Below are positions 11,909 to 23,871 of a stretch of 64,000 bases of DNA, piece by piece. Each line of letters starts with the position of its first letter. Position 1 is the stretch's first letter. This DNA is from Humulus lupulus (taxonomy: Eukaryota > Streptophyta > Magnoliopsida > Rosales > Cannabaceae): positions 72,885,665-72,949,664 of the forward strand of contig NC_084794.1 of assembly GCF_963169125.1 (NCBI RefSeq), in the 5' to 3' direction. The notes beneath the pieces were generated by a model. That model searched no databases, was not told the origin of the DNA, and saw nothing but the letters and a program-made list of their open reading frames with translations. A program made the position numbers and the translations under genes.

Positions 11909-13757
11909 TGTTGGGGTTTTATGCCCTAATTAAAACCCAAATTCTTTGTAATCTCATTTTACTATGAATAAAAGAATAGAAATCATTTTTTGACTTGGTC
12001 AATCACTTTGCTCACATGTTTTATTTTCATGATTATTTGTTTAATATAAACTTCTATTAAATCCCGAGCATATAGCTAATCTTATTTATAGTGACGTAAT
12101 CACAGTGAATTATAAATATGATTATATGTTCAAAATAAGTTAGTCCTAAGATTAGTCAGTGCACAGGATTTACACTGACTTGCCAATCTACGATATGATC
12201 TACTTACACATTATAGTGTTATGTTCTTTCCAGAACATTAGCAAAGTAGATAAGATCGAATGTATTTGTTACATCGGATTGGACCGATATTGACAGTTGA
12301 TAAGATAAGTAAACATACCGTTATTATCTATTCTAGTCATATGATATAGTTGACCATAGGTCAATTCAATCTCAATTCTGAGTGGTTAGTATTCTAACTG
12401 ATTGTATTATTTGAGTTCTTTGACTTGTTCGTTACCAGCTTACCTTACGAACTAGCCCATACTTACATCTTGGGAACTCAGTAGTATAATTGAGTGGGAG
12501 TGTTAATCATAGTTATGAACATCTATAGCTTCTGATGTAGAAGTGAAACGATGGTTTCCTTTTAGTTTGGTTCAAGATGTTAAATGATAGAGATCTCATT
12601 TCAGTAATTAAATTAGTTTACTGAAATATCATTTACAAGGAACTAAGTGTTTTAAGGATAAAATACAATGAGGGGTAAAACGGTATTTTAGTCTCATCTC
12701 ATTGTAGACTGTCTATAGAGGATTGAGTGACAATTATGGTTGTAACAATGGATAATTAATAGCGTATCTATATTTGTTATAGAGTGTTCTATGAATTCAA
12801 GAGTGTAATTCCGAGTCTATAGTGGAGTCACGAGAAATTAATAAGTTATAAAATTTATTTGTTAGATTTATGATAACTTATTGGAGCTTGATTTCATAGG
12901 CCCATGGCACCCATTGTACCTTGGATAAAATCATCTAGATAGTCTCAATTAATTGATTTAATTATGAATTAGAATTATCAAAGTTGACCAGGTCAATTTT
13001 GGATAGTTTTACAGAGTTATGTATTTTTTAGAAGAAAAGAGAAATTAGGACAGATTTATTAATTAAGATAAATTGGTATCTAAATTAATAAATAAGTTTA
13101 AATCAAGGTTCAAATTATAAATAATTAAGTTTCTAAAGGATTTAAATAATTATTTAATTAACTAAATCAATAGAAAATAATAGAGGCATTGATTTTAAGT
13201 CCAATGGGCTTATAATCAAATGGGAAATTTCACAGGCCTAAAGCCCATGATAATTTCAATCGAGGGCTTCAAATTGGCTATTATTTTATTGATTTTTTAA
13301 TTAAATTAAATGGTCTAATTGAGTCTATAAAAGGAGTGCTTAAAGAGAAGTCAAGACATAAGTTTAATCACTGGTTTTCTAATAGTTTTAGATTCTCTCT
13401 AAATACAATTCATTTTCTAAGCCTCTTTGTTATTTTCAATTCTTCTCTCTGTATTTATCTCATGTGTTGAGAATTGCCCACTCTAGTCTAGGTGATTCTA
13501 AGGATACTTTGGAAGACTGTGAAGAAAATAGAAGAACGGTTTAGTTTCTTGATAATACTCTGTGACAGAAAGGATACAAGGGTTAGAGAAACTGAAGGAA
13601 GGACTCTTTCATTCTGTTGCGTATACTGTAAGTATTCATATCATTGTTTCTTTTTTAATTCAATTTTAGAAACATGTTCTAGGTTATCTCATATTAATTT
13701 GTTTAATATTAGATCTACATGAAAATAAATAAAGATCCTGTATAAGTTTTCCCAACA
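11909..13757 (+). mobile_element. Copia 3' LTR, 1849 bp
   Basis: It begins TGTTGGG right after a purine-rich tract (GTGCAAGTTGGAGT) and ends CCCAACA, so the ends are inverted copies. A TATAAAAG box lies near 13326. It follows the copia pol remnant by 24 bp on the same strand. The next five bases are AAATG, but the left flank of the element is lost, so no target duplication can be compared. Confidence 0.9.
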
Positions 13758-14219
13758 AAATGTGCCTATGTGTTGTTATTGTTTTATGCATGTTATTGTG
13801 TTTCGGGTTTGGGGGGTTGTGTCTTATATAGCTCTTCTTGTTGGGCTTGGCTCGTGGGTCCTCTGTATGCAGGTAAAGACAAGGAAAAATGTGTTCAACA
13901 ATGAGTTGGAGGGCTGTAGTGGCGGGGAGTACATGTTTAGGATATCTTGACCTTAGGGGTTAAGGTCCTATGTTTATTTGACGCGTTTCATGACTTATTG
14001 CAAATGTTACTATTGGGTATTTTATGAGTTATTTTAAAACATATGAAGTATGTTAGGGTAGTAGTTGAATGGTTTTGTTTTAACTAAGGATTCTAGAATC
14101 TACTTTTATTTCAACGTATGGAAGTCATTTTTATTTTGATAAAAGTCAAACTTTATTAGTTTTTCTTAAATTTTTATTTAATTTCACACAAGTAATGTCC
14201 TATGATATGGGGCGTTACA
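13758..14219 (+). mobile_element. Tail of a gypsy LTR
   Basis: This stretch ends in GGGGCGTTACA, the typical end of the gypsy LTRs in this window, and its GC-richer middle resembles the R/U5 part of the 1912-5550 LTR only loosely. It may be the end of the 5551 LTR split by the copia element, or of a related copy. The flanks CTTGT (5546-5550) and CCATT (14220-14224) do not match, so a simple single insertion is not supported. Confidence 0.45.
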
Positions 14220-15789
14220 CCATTCTTGATGACAACAAATACAAAGTAGGATGTTAAAGTACGAACGTTGACTATTGAATTTGATGGTGAAGTTATCAAA
14301 TTCAATGTGATTGACTCCATTGGTGAGATAAAAGGGAATGAGATTTCATTGAAATACTCAACATAATGATACAGAGAGAAAACTCAGTCGAGATAATGAC
14401 GTTAAACAAAGAGTACTTGAGGGAGTTTTCTTTTCCTTATCTTTCGTTTTATTTTCATTGAGTACAATGCTTAAATTAAGAGTGGGGGAAGGGAAAACTT
14501 GCTTGTTTTATTTTTTTTATTTGTCATTTCTTTAGTTGTTATTTGTGTTTGTGTTGTTTAGTTTTTTTTAGTTTATTTTTAGGTTGTGATAAGCATGGTT
14601 AAGTTGAAGGACGTATGTCAATGATAAAACTTCTGATTGAGATGAGAATAATTCCAGTAAATTGATGAATTATTCATAAATTGTGTGCTTAACTCTTGTG
14701 TTTGTTGTCACTTAAGCTTGATCTTTGATGTTTAAAACCTTTTTACTAGTGTTTGGAGAGATTTATGCATGCTATTATTTATATATATAGTCTCGACCAC
14801 TCTAAAAATCATTGATTAATTGTTTGAGGCGAAATCATAAGTACACATGATTACGAAGATGGTTAAGGCATGTTCTTTGGATTGTTTGAACCTTTCAAGC
14901 TACCTATGATATCTAACTCTCTAGTTTTCCAATTTTGAGTCATAATGACTAATCTTTTTCTTTTATGAAGCCAATTTCTAAACATTTGCACCTTGAAAAT
15001 TTTATCTCTTCTCGTGACCCATTACACCATTGTTTTTTATGAATGTTTGATTTTATGGGTTGGGTTTTGTATTGTAAGAAGGGGAAGTAATGTTGATTTG
15101 TTGGATTATAATGTGAAAGTAGATGATATACTATTTCTCCCAATGAGTTGAATTAAAAAGAAAAAAATAGAAAAAAAAATCTACATTGAGAAATATTGAA
15201 GAAAAAAAAAAGAAGTTTTGCAAAAGTATAAGTGTGGGGGAAATAGTAAGATCAATTTGAAAATACGGAAAGGGAAAGATTATGTATTTTTGATGTGTAT
15301 GGAAAGTTTGTGGAAGATTTAAAGAATAGCATAAATATAAGCTATGGTCTTATTTAAGCTTAAATATATCTTTTTCATCTGCCTATAACCTTAGCCTTAT
15401 ATTACAAGCTTACAAAGACATTTTGATTCTTGTTTATGTGTGTTTATATTAGTGGAGAATAATTGGTTAATGTCTATGGAGTGGATGCTTTTCATGATAC
15501 ATATTTTATGTACAAGGGACACTTTGAAACATATTTTGGCATGTATAAATTAATTTGGGTGCATGAGAGTTGGTAAGTTTGATTGTGAATAAATTTTGAA
15601 AAATTGAGTTTAAGTGATGATTGTACATTGAGTTGAAATTCTAAAGAATGTGGAATTCGAATTTTTCCTATAAATTATTTGTTTGTGCAATTTTTGAGAC
15701 AATCATCACTTTCAACAAAACTATTGCTTATGTGTTTAGTTTTTATTTTGTTTGCTCGAGGACAAGCAAATGTCAAGTGTGGGGGAATT
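14220..15789 (+). pseudogene. Athila-like element: protease tail and 3' internal region
   Basis: The frame at 14222 reads PFLMTTNTK-stop-DVKVRTLTIEF, then EVIKFNVIDS. This matches the end of the gag-protease region of Athila gypsy elements. Reverse transcriptase and integrase are missing. The remaining 1.4 kb is the noncoding stretch before the 3' LTR. It includes three purine tracts of the form AGTGTGGGGGA or AGAGTGGGGGA (about 14480, 15228, 15774), the last directly before the LTR. Open frames here (for example 14949-15143 minus) show no domain. The element is deleted and not functional. Confidence 0.7.
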
Positions 15790-16259
15790 TGATGAGTATC
15801 GAATTTGTCTATTTTTAATTCATTATTCTTATATGATTATGCACGTGATTATTGTAAAAACGCCCTAAACTAGTACTTAATGAAACATTCACATTTCATT
15901 GGTTTTTAAATGAAAGCCACTTATTATAAAGGTTTCAGTGGGTTCTTGCTTAAAACATGCAAGTTGGGCCCAATAGTTTTAAAAGAAAATATGAGTTTTT
16001 ATGCAAAGTTCCAAAAAAAAACAACCAATAATTTAAGTCCCACTGATAAGTTTAAAAAATCTCATAAAACATAACATTATTATAATGGTGTCTTTAAGTG
16101 ATCGTTTTTCGTCCATAGGATGCCCCACGCCATACACACCAGGACGACAGAACTTCTCACACCACCACGCGTGCCACAGAGAAACCTATTTGCTACCTGG
16201 AAGGGAAAGTAAGGGGTGAGCTAAAAGCCCAGTAAAGAAGTACAAACAACAAGCAAGTA

Positions 16260-16450
16260 AGATACAACAATTGATAACAACTATCATTCATCTTATACAT
16301 CATAGCATCATCATAAAATTGGCATCAATATCATAAACATAAACATAATGCCACCATCATATCATAAACATCATAACATCATAACAAAATCATAAACATC
16401 ATAACAAAATCATAAACATCACCAAACATCATAACACATTCATAAACAAT
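16260..16450. repeat. CATAAACATCATAACA-type simple repeat
   Basis: Short, imperfect direct repeats of CATAA, ACATCATAAC and AAAATCATAAAC fill this stretch of the solo LTR. Likely slippage-derived. Confidence 0.7.
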
Positions 16451-17850
16451 TCCTTGTGAACATGGCCCGCTAACTTGTCCATGCCACCCTTTGAGGTAAA
16501 CAAGAGTCTCTGGTCCTTGAATAACCTCGGCGCGTCCGCCCATGGAGTTACGTCTTCATATCCTTAGTAACTCGGGTTACGTCTTCTTTATCCTTAGCAA
16601 CCCATTTTGATGTGTCGCGTTCATCACGCTAACATCCATTCATATCATACAACATTCATACAAGCCAACATATCATCACATTATGGCATTCATAATTCAT
16701 AACATTTCATTCACACACAACAGTCTTACCATTCATAATATAACATTCATAAATTCTATCTAACTTCCTTACCTCAGGTCCAAGCTAAGTAAAATCACAA
16801 CTTCTCAACAAGTCTATACCATAATCAAAACGACATTTCTTAGCTTCATATAATTACTATTTTGCCCTTTCATACAACTCATGTGTGCATGGGCCATGCA
16901 CACATAATAAGAGTTACACACAACATACAAATATACTTAATTACACATAAGGTCATAAAAAGAATAATGCTCATTCTACCTACTTTGAATGCATGATCTT
17001 TCTATAAAAACTACATGGTTGAAAAATAGACATGATTTTGGACGTAAAAATGAATTTGCATGTAACATGCATACGTGGGAACGTTGCGTAATTGTGGCGT
17101 TTAAAAAACGATAATTCTAAGCGTCTTACTTCTATCGTTCTAAAATAATAGACTTGTAACATGCTTTGTTTACCATTATTTATCTTCTTAAAATTACTAG
17201 GTTGATTAAATCTCTCAAGACATTATTTTTATTTCATAAAATAATTTTATTTAGCTTAAAAAAAATATGTGATAAATCCATTTATTATTTTCAAATTACA
17301 AAGAAATAACAAAGACTTGGAATTTATTTAAAATACATATGATTACCATGTTTCCTTAGAAAAAATCAATTTAATATTGATTAATTGGATTACATAAATG
17401 ATGTGAGAAAAATATATTTTAAGTGTGGAAAAATATATTTTATTTGAATTATTTTAAGGCTTAGTTTTATGTAACATAAATTCATAAATGACAATTAAAT
17501 AATCATTTTAAACATTTTAAACTAAACTTTCAGCCACCATTTAATTTCTTTAAAAATCACAAATAAATTAAATTCAATATTTTCCTTAATCAAAATAAAG
17601 AAAAATCATAAATTTTAAAATATGCACTCATACCATATTAAAAAATACCATTTTTAAGATTACCCTAGTTTAGGGTATTAATTTATTTCAAATATTAATC
17701 AAACTCCTCTTATTAAAACACACTTCACTTTTTTTTTTTTACAAAAATTCCAACAATCATATTTATCATTAAAATCACTATATTGAATTTAAAACCTCAT
17801 ATTTTTTTTTTCTAAAATTATCTAAAAATTCTGTAGGTATTTATTTGAGT

Positions 17851-19235
17851 CACTACTACAAAAAAGGCTTTTCTCTGCGGTTTTCGAGAGTACTGAAAAA
17901 CGCAGTGTATTTGACCACAGAGAAAAGTGGTATGCCAACCGCAGAGAAAGATGTACTTTTCTCCGTGGTTTTTTTAAAACAACCGCTGAGAAAAAAAGAC
18001 TTTTCTCCGCGGTTTTATTGAAAAAACCGCAGAGGAAAGTATTGTAATTTTTCAAAACTTTGACGAAGCATAACTTTGTGCTCAGTTGTCCGTTTTTGGT
18101 GTTTTTTTTTAAACTTTGTTATTTTTTCGAGATCTATCTAGCTGCATACAAAGAAAATCTGAAAACCTGAAGAAAAAAAACAAATTTTTCAGGTTTTGTC
18201 ACCGAAAAATCTGAAGAAAAAAAATTCAGCAACCAAATTAATGATTTATGAAAAACCTCGCAAAATTTTGATTTCTATTTGTCTATTTCACACAAAATAA
18301 ACTCTAAAAATAATGATGAAAAAAAAACAAAAAACTATACAAACAAAGATATATAGATCATTACCTATTTTGAACCTCAAGAACACAATGTATGCCCAAA
18401 AATACAGTGAAAATGGACAATTCTTCGACCAAATCCTAACCATTTTTACTACCAAAAACCTGAAAATAGACAAATATCAAGCATCTACTTCAGTTTTTAA
18501 CTAAGATTTAGCTAAAAATGATGAAAAAAAATAGTAAGATTAAGGTTGAAAGACATACCGCCGTTGTTGAAGAAGTTTTTCGCGAAATGAAGTAGGTTTA
18601 CGAACCTTGTGGGGAAGAATGAGTTTATATATAGGTCTGGAACCTTTTCTCCGCGGTTTTCTTTGGTTTTCTTAAGAAAACCGTAGAGAAAGAAAGACTT
18701 TTCTTTGTGGTTTTCTTAAAAAACCGCAGAGAAAAGTATTGTAATTTTTTAAAACTTTTACCAAGCATAACTTTGTGCTCGGTTGTCCGTTTTGATCTTT
18801 TTTTTTTTAACTTTGATATTTTTTCGAGATCTATCCAAATAAGAGACTATTTTCTTTGAATAGATCTCGAAAAAATATCAAAGTTAAAAAAAATACCCAA
18901 AACGGACAATCGAGCACAAAGTTATGCTTGGTAAAAGTTTTGAAAAATTACAATACTTTTCTCTGCGGTTTTTTTAATAAAACCGCAGAGAAAAGTCTTT
19001 ATTTCTCAGCGGTTTTCTTAAAAAACCGCGGAGAAAAGTAGTGCAACTTTTCTCTGCGTTCTTTTTAGGAAAACCGCAAAGAAAAAAATTTCACTTCCCA
19101 CTTTTCCTATTTTACATTGCGTTTTTAAAAAAAACCACAGTAACATAGTTCTTAAGTGTCCTTCAATCCTTTTCTCTGCGCTTTTTATTTTAGATTGAAA
19201 AAAAAGCGCAGAGAAACCCTATATTTGTAGTAGTG
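17851..19235. mobile_element. Non-autonomous CACTA element, TSD AGT
   Basis: The left end reads CACTACTACAAAAAAGG and the right end TTTGTAGTAGTG, so the terminal repeats are CACTACTACAAA. Flanks are AGT (17848-17850) and AGT (19236-19238), the 3-bp duplication expected for CACTA elements. The 1385-bp interior has no transposase. It is packed with TTTCTCTGCGGTTTT motifs in both orientations, which serve as subterminal repeats. Needs a transposase from elsewhere. Confidence 0.92.
18718..18980. repeat. Inverted repeat inside the CACTA derivative
   Basis: About 125 bp from 18718 to 18845 is repeated in reverse complement at 18852-18980, with only a few bases between the arms. A related direct copy lies at about 18000-18125. 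The arms include the GCACAAAGTTATGCTTGG block. It would fold into a long hairpin. Confidence 0.8.
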
Positions 19236-21587
19236 AGTAAAAATATTATTTTATTGTGACTTAAAATCCCCTTTTAATTTTATAAGATCAACATAGCATT
19301 AAGGACATTACTTATGTATGCAAATCACTATTTCACCAAACTTATTACCCAATTATTCACAAAAATCAGCAAGCATAATTAATCATGAAATTCATCTTTT
19401 ATCTCATGCCTTTCAAAAATTTCATACAAGATCATACATGTCTAATAAACACAATAAATCACAAATCCTAACATGCTCTTATTATACAAATAATTCAAAG
19501 AACATCACTAACACATATTCATAAACAACCTTATAAAACCTTATTCTATTTCCAATGAATTCATACATGCAATCCAACAAAACAATAATAACAACATGCA
19601 TTAATAACATAAACACCAATATTAATATATGCCTTTATATTAAACCTAACATGTTTCTATCATTTTTTTTTATGCATACCATAATTCATTGATACATAAT
19701 ATCATATACATCCTATCATATTTCTAAAATCACCCTTATTTTAAAACATACAAGGAAAACAATCATGATTGAACTTTTACCCCTAGGCCGAAACACTCAA
19801 GATCCACCACAAAATATCACAAAATTCTCATCTATCTTCACCTGAAACCTAGCATGCATCTATCATCATTCTTGCATATTTTTACATAAATCAATGGTCT
19901 AAAATAATCATAGCAACATAAACATAAAATACAACCTTCATATAAATCTCATCAAACACATATTCTCTCAAACATTCCCATGAGCCTTTTTAACAAACCA
20001 CATTCTTTTCATGAGAAATAAAACCAAACATAACCACCTCATCACCAACCTATAATAACCAAACCATTAAACACCACCAAAATCAACATCAAGGATAGAC
20101 TCATCAAACTAATATAGGTTAAGAAAAACCATTACCTCTCTTGATTGTTGAATCAAGAATACTCTAGCAAGAAAAACCTTGTCACCTATAGAGGATTTTC
20201 GAACACCATACAACCAAAGAAAGAAACCACAAAATATTCTTAGATTAGAGAAGAGGAGAAGACTCTAATTCAAATATTCAAAACACCATTAGATAGAACA
20301 TACCTAGGATTTTCGAAACTCTCTTCTTCTTCTCCTTCTCTTTCTTTTTTTTTCTTCTTCCTTCTCTCTAGAAAATGGCAGCCCTTTCCCCTCTCTCTCT
20401 CTCTCTAGCTCGCCACTCTCTCTCTCTCTATCTTCTCTCTAGGTCACGGCACAAGCTTGAAAATGGCCTCTCTTCCTTCTTTTCCTTCCTTTTAATCTTA
20501 ATTTCCTCATAAAGCCTCACCAAAATAAATGGTAAGTTTCCTTTCTCCTTTTTATTTTCTCTTAATTTTCTTATTATTTTCTTTTATGATAATTGATATA
20601 GAAGATAAATGGTGATCACATACCTATCCTAAAATAGCTAGCCTCTTCACATTTTGATTTTATTGCCTTAGAAAATAAATAGAGAATCAATCCCTTTCCC
20701 ACTACACACTACACGTCCACCAATGCTTACCCATTCTTTTATTTATTTATTTTTCAATTAAATCAATTAAAATCTAATAAAAGGAAAAATATAAGGTGTA
20801 TAGAAAATCTACACATGTGTACCATGCTACCATGCACTAGCACACACTAAATTACTAGGGTGCATCACTATCTACCATGCACCTTAGTGCATTCAACCAA
20901 ATCTCACATAATCACATTTTTAATATAAAAATAAATATATATCATTTAACAATTAATTTCACAAAAATATTCTACAAACAATTCTAACAATTAAATAAAA
21001 TATCAAACAATCAAATAAAACAACAACAACTAAATAAAATAAACAACATTTAAATAAAACAATTCATCACACTTAACACTTAAATAAAATAAATCACAAA
21101 ATTTTAAATAAACTAAAAAAAAATTGGTGCACTACAATTATTTATTTATTTATATATGTTTAATTAGTTTATTTTGTGTTTTTAGGATTTTCAATACATT
21201 TGGATGAAAAATAATGAATTTGGGATGTTTTACAATCAATGGTTAAGCTCGGAACTACAAGTCTAAAATTTGCCACTTTATTTTGACAACTTTATAATAC
21301 TCTTTTCGAAATCTTTCTAGAAATACAAGTTTAAGGTCTTTTTCTTAGATTTCCATAGATTTTTTAATCGTCCAATTCTGAGCTATATGGAGGAAATTAT
21401 GGTTAAAATACCATTAGTGACTGCAGTTGAAGAAAAATGAAAAAACGAAAAAAAAAAATGCTATGGCCACGACTAGCCAAATCCCAAGTCGCGGCCACAG
21501 CTAGCAATGTCCCAGGTCGTGGCCAGTGCCCGATTTTCTGAAAAATTTGATTTTAAATTTTGAATTTCAAATGTATTTTCAATGGTC

Positions 21588-21594
21588 TATAAAA
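21588..21594 (+). promoter_or_regulatory. TATA box of Athila-like LTR 1
   Basis: TATAAAA lies in the LTR, downstream of the GC-rich motif cluster at 21460-21530 and upstream of a pyrimidine-rich leader, the usual U3/R layout. Confidence 0.5.
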
Positions 21595-23384
21595 GGGGTT
21601 AGGGCTAACTTTTATTAATAACTTTGGGATTGCGGATTTTAGAGTCTAGAGTGGTAGAGTAGAAGAAAATACATCATCATCTTTATTTTTCAATCTAGTT
21701 TTTCTTTCTTCTCAAAACTTCTTTATTTTCATTGAATATTTATGTTTGTGAATATGAATTTAATTATGGAGTAGTTATCTTTTTGGTTAAGGGTTATTTC
21801 AAAACCCTAGACATGAGATCTTGAATGCATTGATGAATTTTATTCCTTATATTCCCTTATATTAAATTGCTACTATTTCTATTTAAATGTTATGAATCTT
21901 GTAAGATCTTATTTTGGTGGCCACTAATTAGGGTTTTGCATTGTTCTACTATCATCTTAGGATTGCTATTCACCTAATATTTTAGGATTCTAAGTAGAGT
22001 GATAAATTGCAATGTGACGGGTATTTTAATTGTGATGAAGAATAGAACCTAGGTTAAATGAATTGCATGCTTAATGAATTTTTTTCCTAGATTAACTTGT
22101 TTCCATTGAATATAATGTTTTTTTTTTTTGTAAAATAGATCGCATGCTTAATGATAAGTCTAGTTTCGGGTAGTTATAGAATGTGTTTTAGTCTTATTTT
22201 CGAGTCAAATTGTGAGTTTTGTATGGTGTTATGCTTTTGGTTATTTTGTTTTTTGGTTTTTTCTATAAATCACGGGATGGAATGGAAAGGAACGGAGTTG
22301 GTGGACAAAAATGGGAAAGTTTATGATATTTGTAGTCATTTGGCATTAGTTCTTATCATTTGAGGGAAGTCGAGACGATTTGAGGTGGATAAAAGAGCTT
22401 AAAAGTGAAAATTGAGCATACGAGGAATTAGGGTCGCAACTTGGTCAAGCAACGACTCAACAAAGTCAGAGGCTGCCTATTCTGCTAAGATTTTTAGGGT
22501 CGTGACTTGGTCAAGAGGGTCGTGGTTCTAGAGGAAATAGAGACAATTCCACGAGGCCTTCCTTGGTCAAGAGGGTCACAGCGCCTGAAGACCCTGACGA
22601 ATGCTAAAACGCCTTAGAAAAGACACGGGCCGTGACCTAAGAAAGGTCAAGTCGCGGCCCGCCTTGCCAACAAAGAGGAATTCATTTTTTTGTTATTATA
22701 TATAAGTTCAGACTTTGGGTTTTAAAGGAATTAGGTTAGATTTTTTATTATGAATTTCAGAGCAATTTTGATTCTGAGACATTATTTTTCTGCAATTTCA
22801 TATTTTTATTTCTTCTTCAAGCTTTTAAATTTTATGAGTATGAATAATTATTCTTTTTTTTTAGTCATGTCGAATATGAACTAAATCCTCCATCTAGGGG
22901 TTAATGTAGTCACTTGAATTTCGATTTAATTTTATTATGATGTTCTATTGATACTTCTTCTTTATTCTAATCTATATGATGTTTTCTTAATGCTAGTAAA
23001 TACTTGATCACTATTTGCTTGATTTATGATTTTGATTCAAAACTCGAAAGATGTGAATGGAATATGCTATCGTTATATAGACATAGGTTACATATTGGAC
23101 GAGAGTACATGTATGACTTGTGTAGCAATTAGGTTACCATTCTTAATGTTTACTATGTGTTTAAGTTTATCACAGAGATGTATAAAACTTGCATATAGGT
23201 TGAGATCTTATATCTTGAAAAACAATTGGAATCAATTTTTGTTAACATGTTATTAGAATAGGAAGAATAGATTTAGAACTCATTAGTAAAATTAATAGAA
23301 TGAAAAGTTTATGAAATTAATTCCCTAAGGTTTTTGTTATTGATTTTATCTTTTGATTTACTGTTCTGCTTACATTTATTTAAA

Positions 23385-23517
23385 GGAAATTTCACATAAA
23401 GTGCCAAATATATCACAATATAAACTTTTTTACTGTCACACGACAATAATTATTTTTGTAATAGTCACGTTTTTTATGTTTACCTTATGTGTTTTTTTAT
23501 TACAAAAATACTACTTT
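23385..23517 (+). repeat. Left terminal inverted repeat of the MULE
   Basis: Begins GGAAATTTC after the target duplication. The inner end TTACAAAAATACTACTTTTGT (about 23500-23520) pairs with 43511-43530. The arms are diverged overall. Confidence 0.7.
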
Positions 23518-23871
23518 TGTCTCTTCCGTGTAATTTGTATTGATTAAGTTTTTTTTTTTTTGAATTTTTTTCTGACAACTTCCCATTCTTTCCACTTCCA
23601 CAATATACACTCTTCCACTCTTCTCTCCATTTCTTTTTTTTTCTGCTCCACGATCACATTAATCTATTTATGCTCCACGGTCACACTAGTATCTTCATCT
23701 TTTCCCTAAAAATTGTGTTCTTAACGGTTATTGAAGCATTTAAGTCCACGTTCTTTGTTGTTATATATAGCATTGTCTATCATCTATGGCTATATTACGA
23801 TTGGGATCTTCTACTCCTTCTCTTTCTGTTAAAAAATTCCAAAGTCTCCAAAGATTTCTAAACAAGCTTGG

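Larger units (their letters stand above)
15853..21136 (-). mobile_element. Solo gypsy LTR, minus strand, TSD ATTAT
   Basis: On the + strand it runs from TGTAAAAACGCCC to GTGCACTACA. Read on the minus strand it begins TGTAGTGCACCAA and ends GGGCGTTTTTACA. Flanks are ATTAT at 15848-15852 and ATTAT at 21137-21141, an exact 5-bp duplication. After removing the inner CACTA element the LTR is about 3.9 kb. No internal region or second LTR is present, so it is a solo LTR. It is AT-rich with long CT-rich stretches (20330-20450) and has no supported gene. Confidence 0.9.

Noticed and set aside
5551..14219. Single LTR from 5551 to 14219 simply interrupted by copia
   Set aside because: The flanks CTTGT and CCATT do not match, the copia is 5'-truncated with no TSD, and the tail matches the related LTR only loosely.
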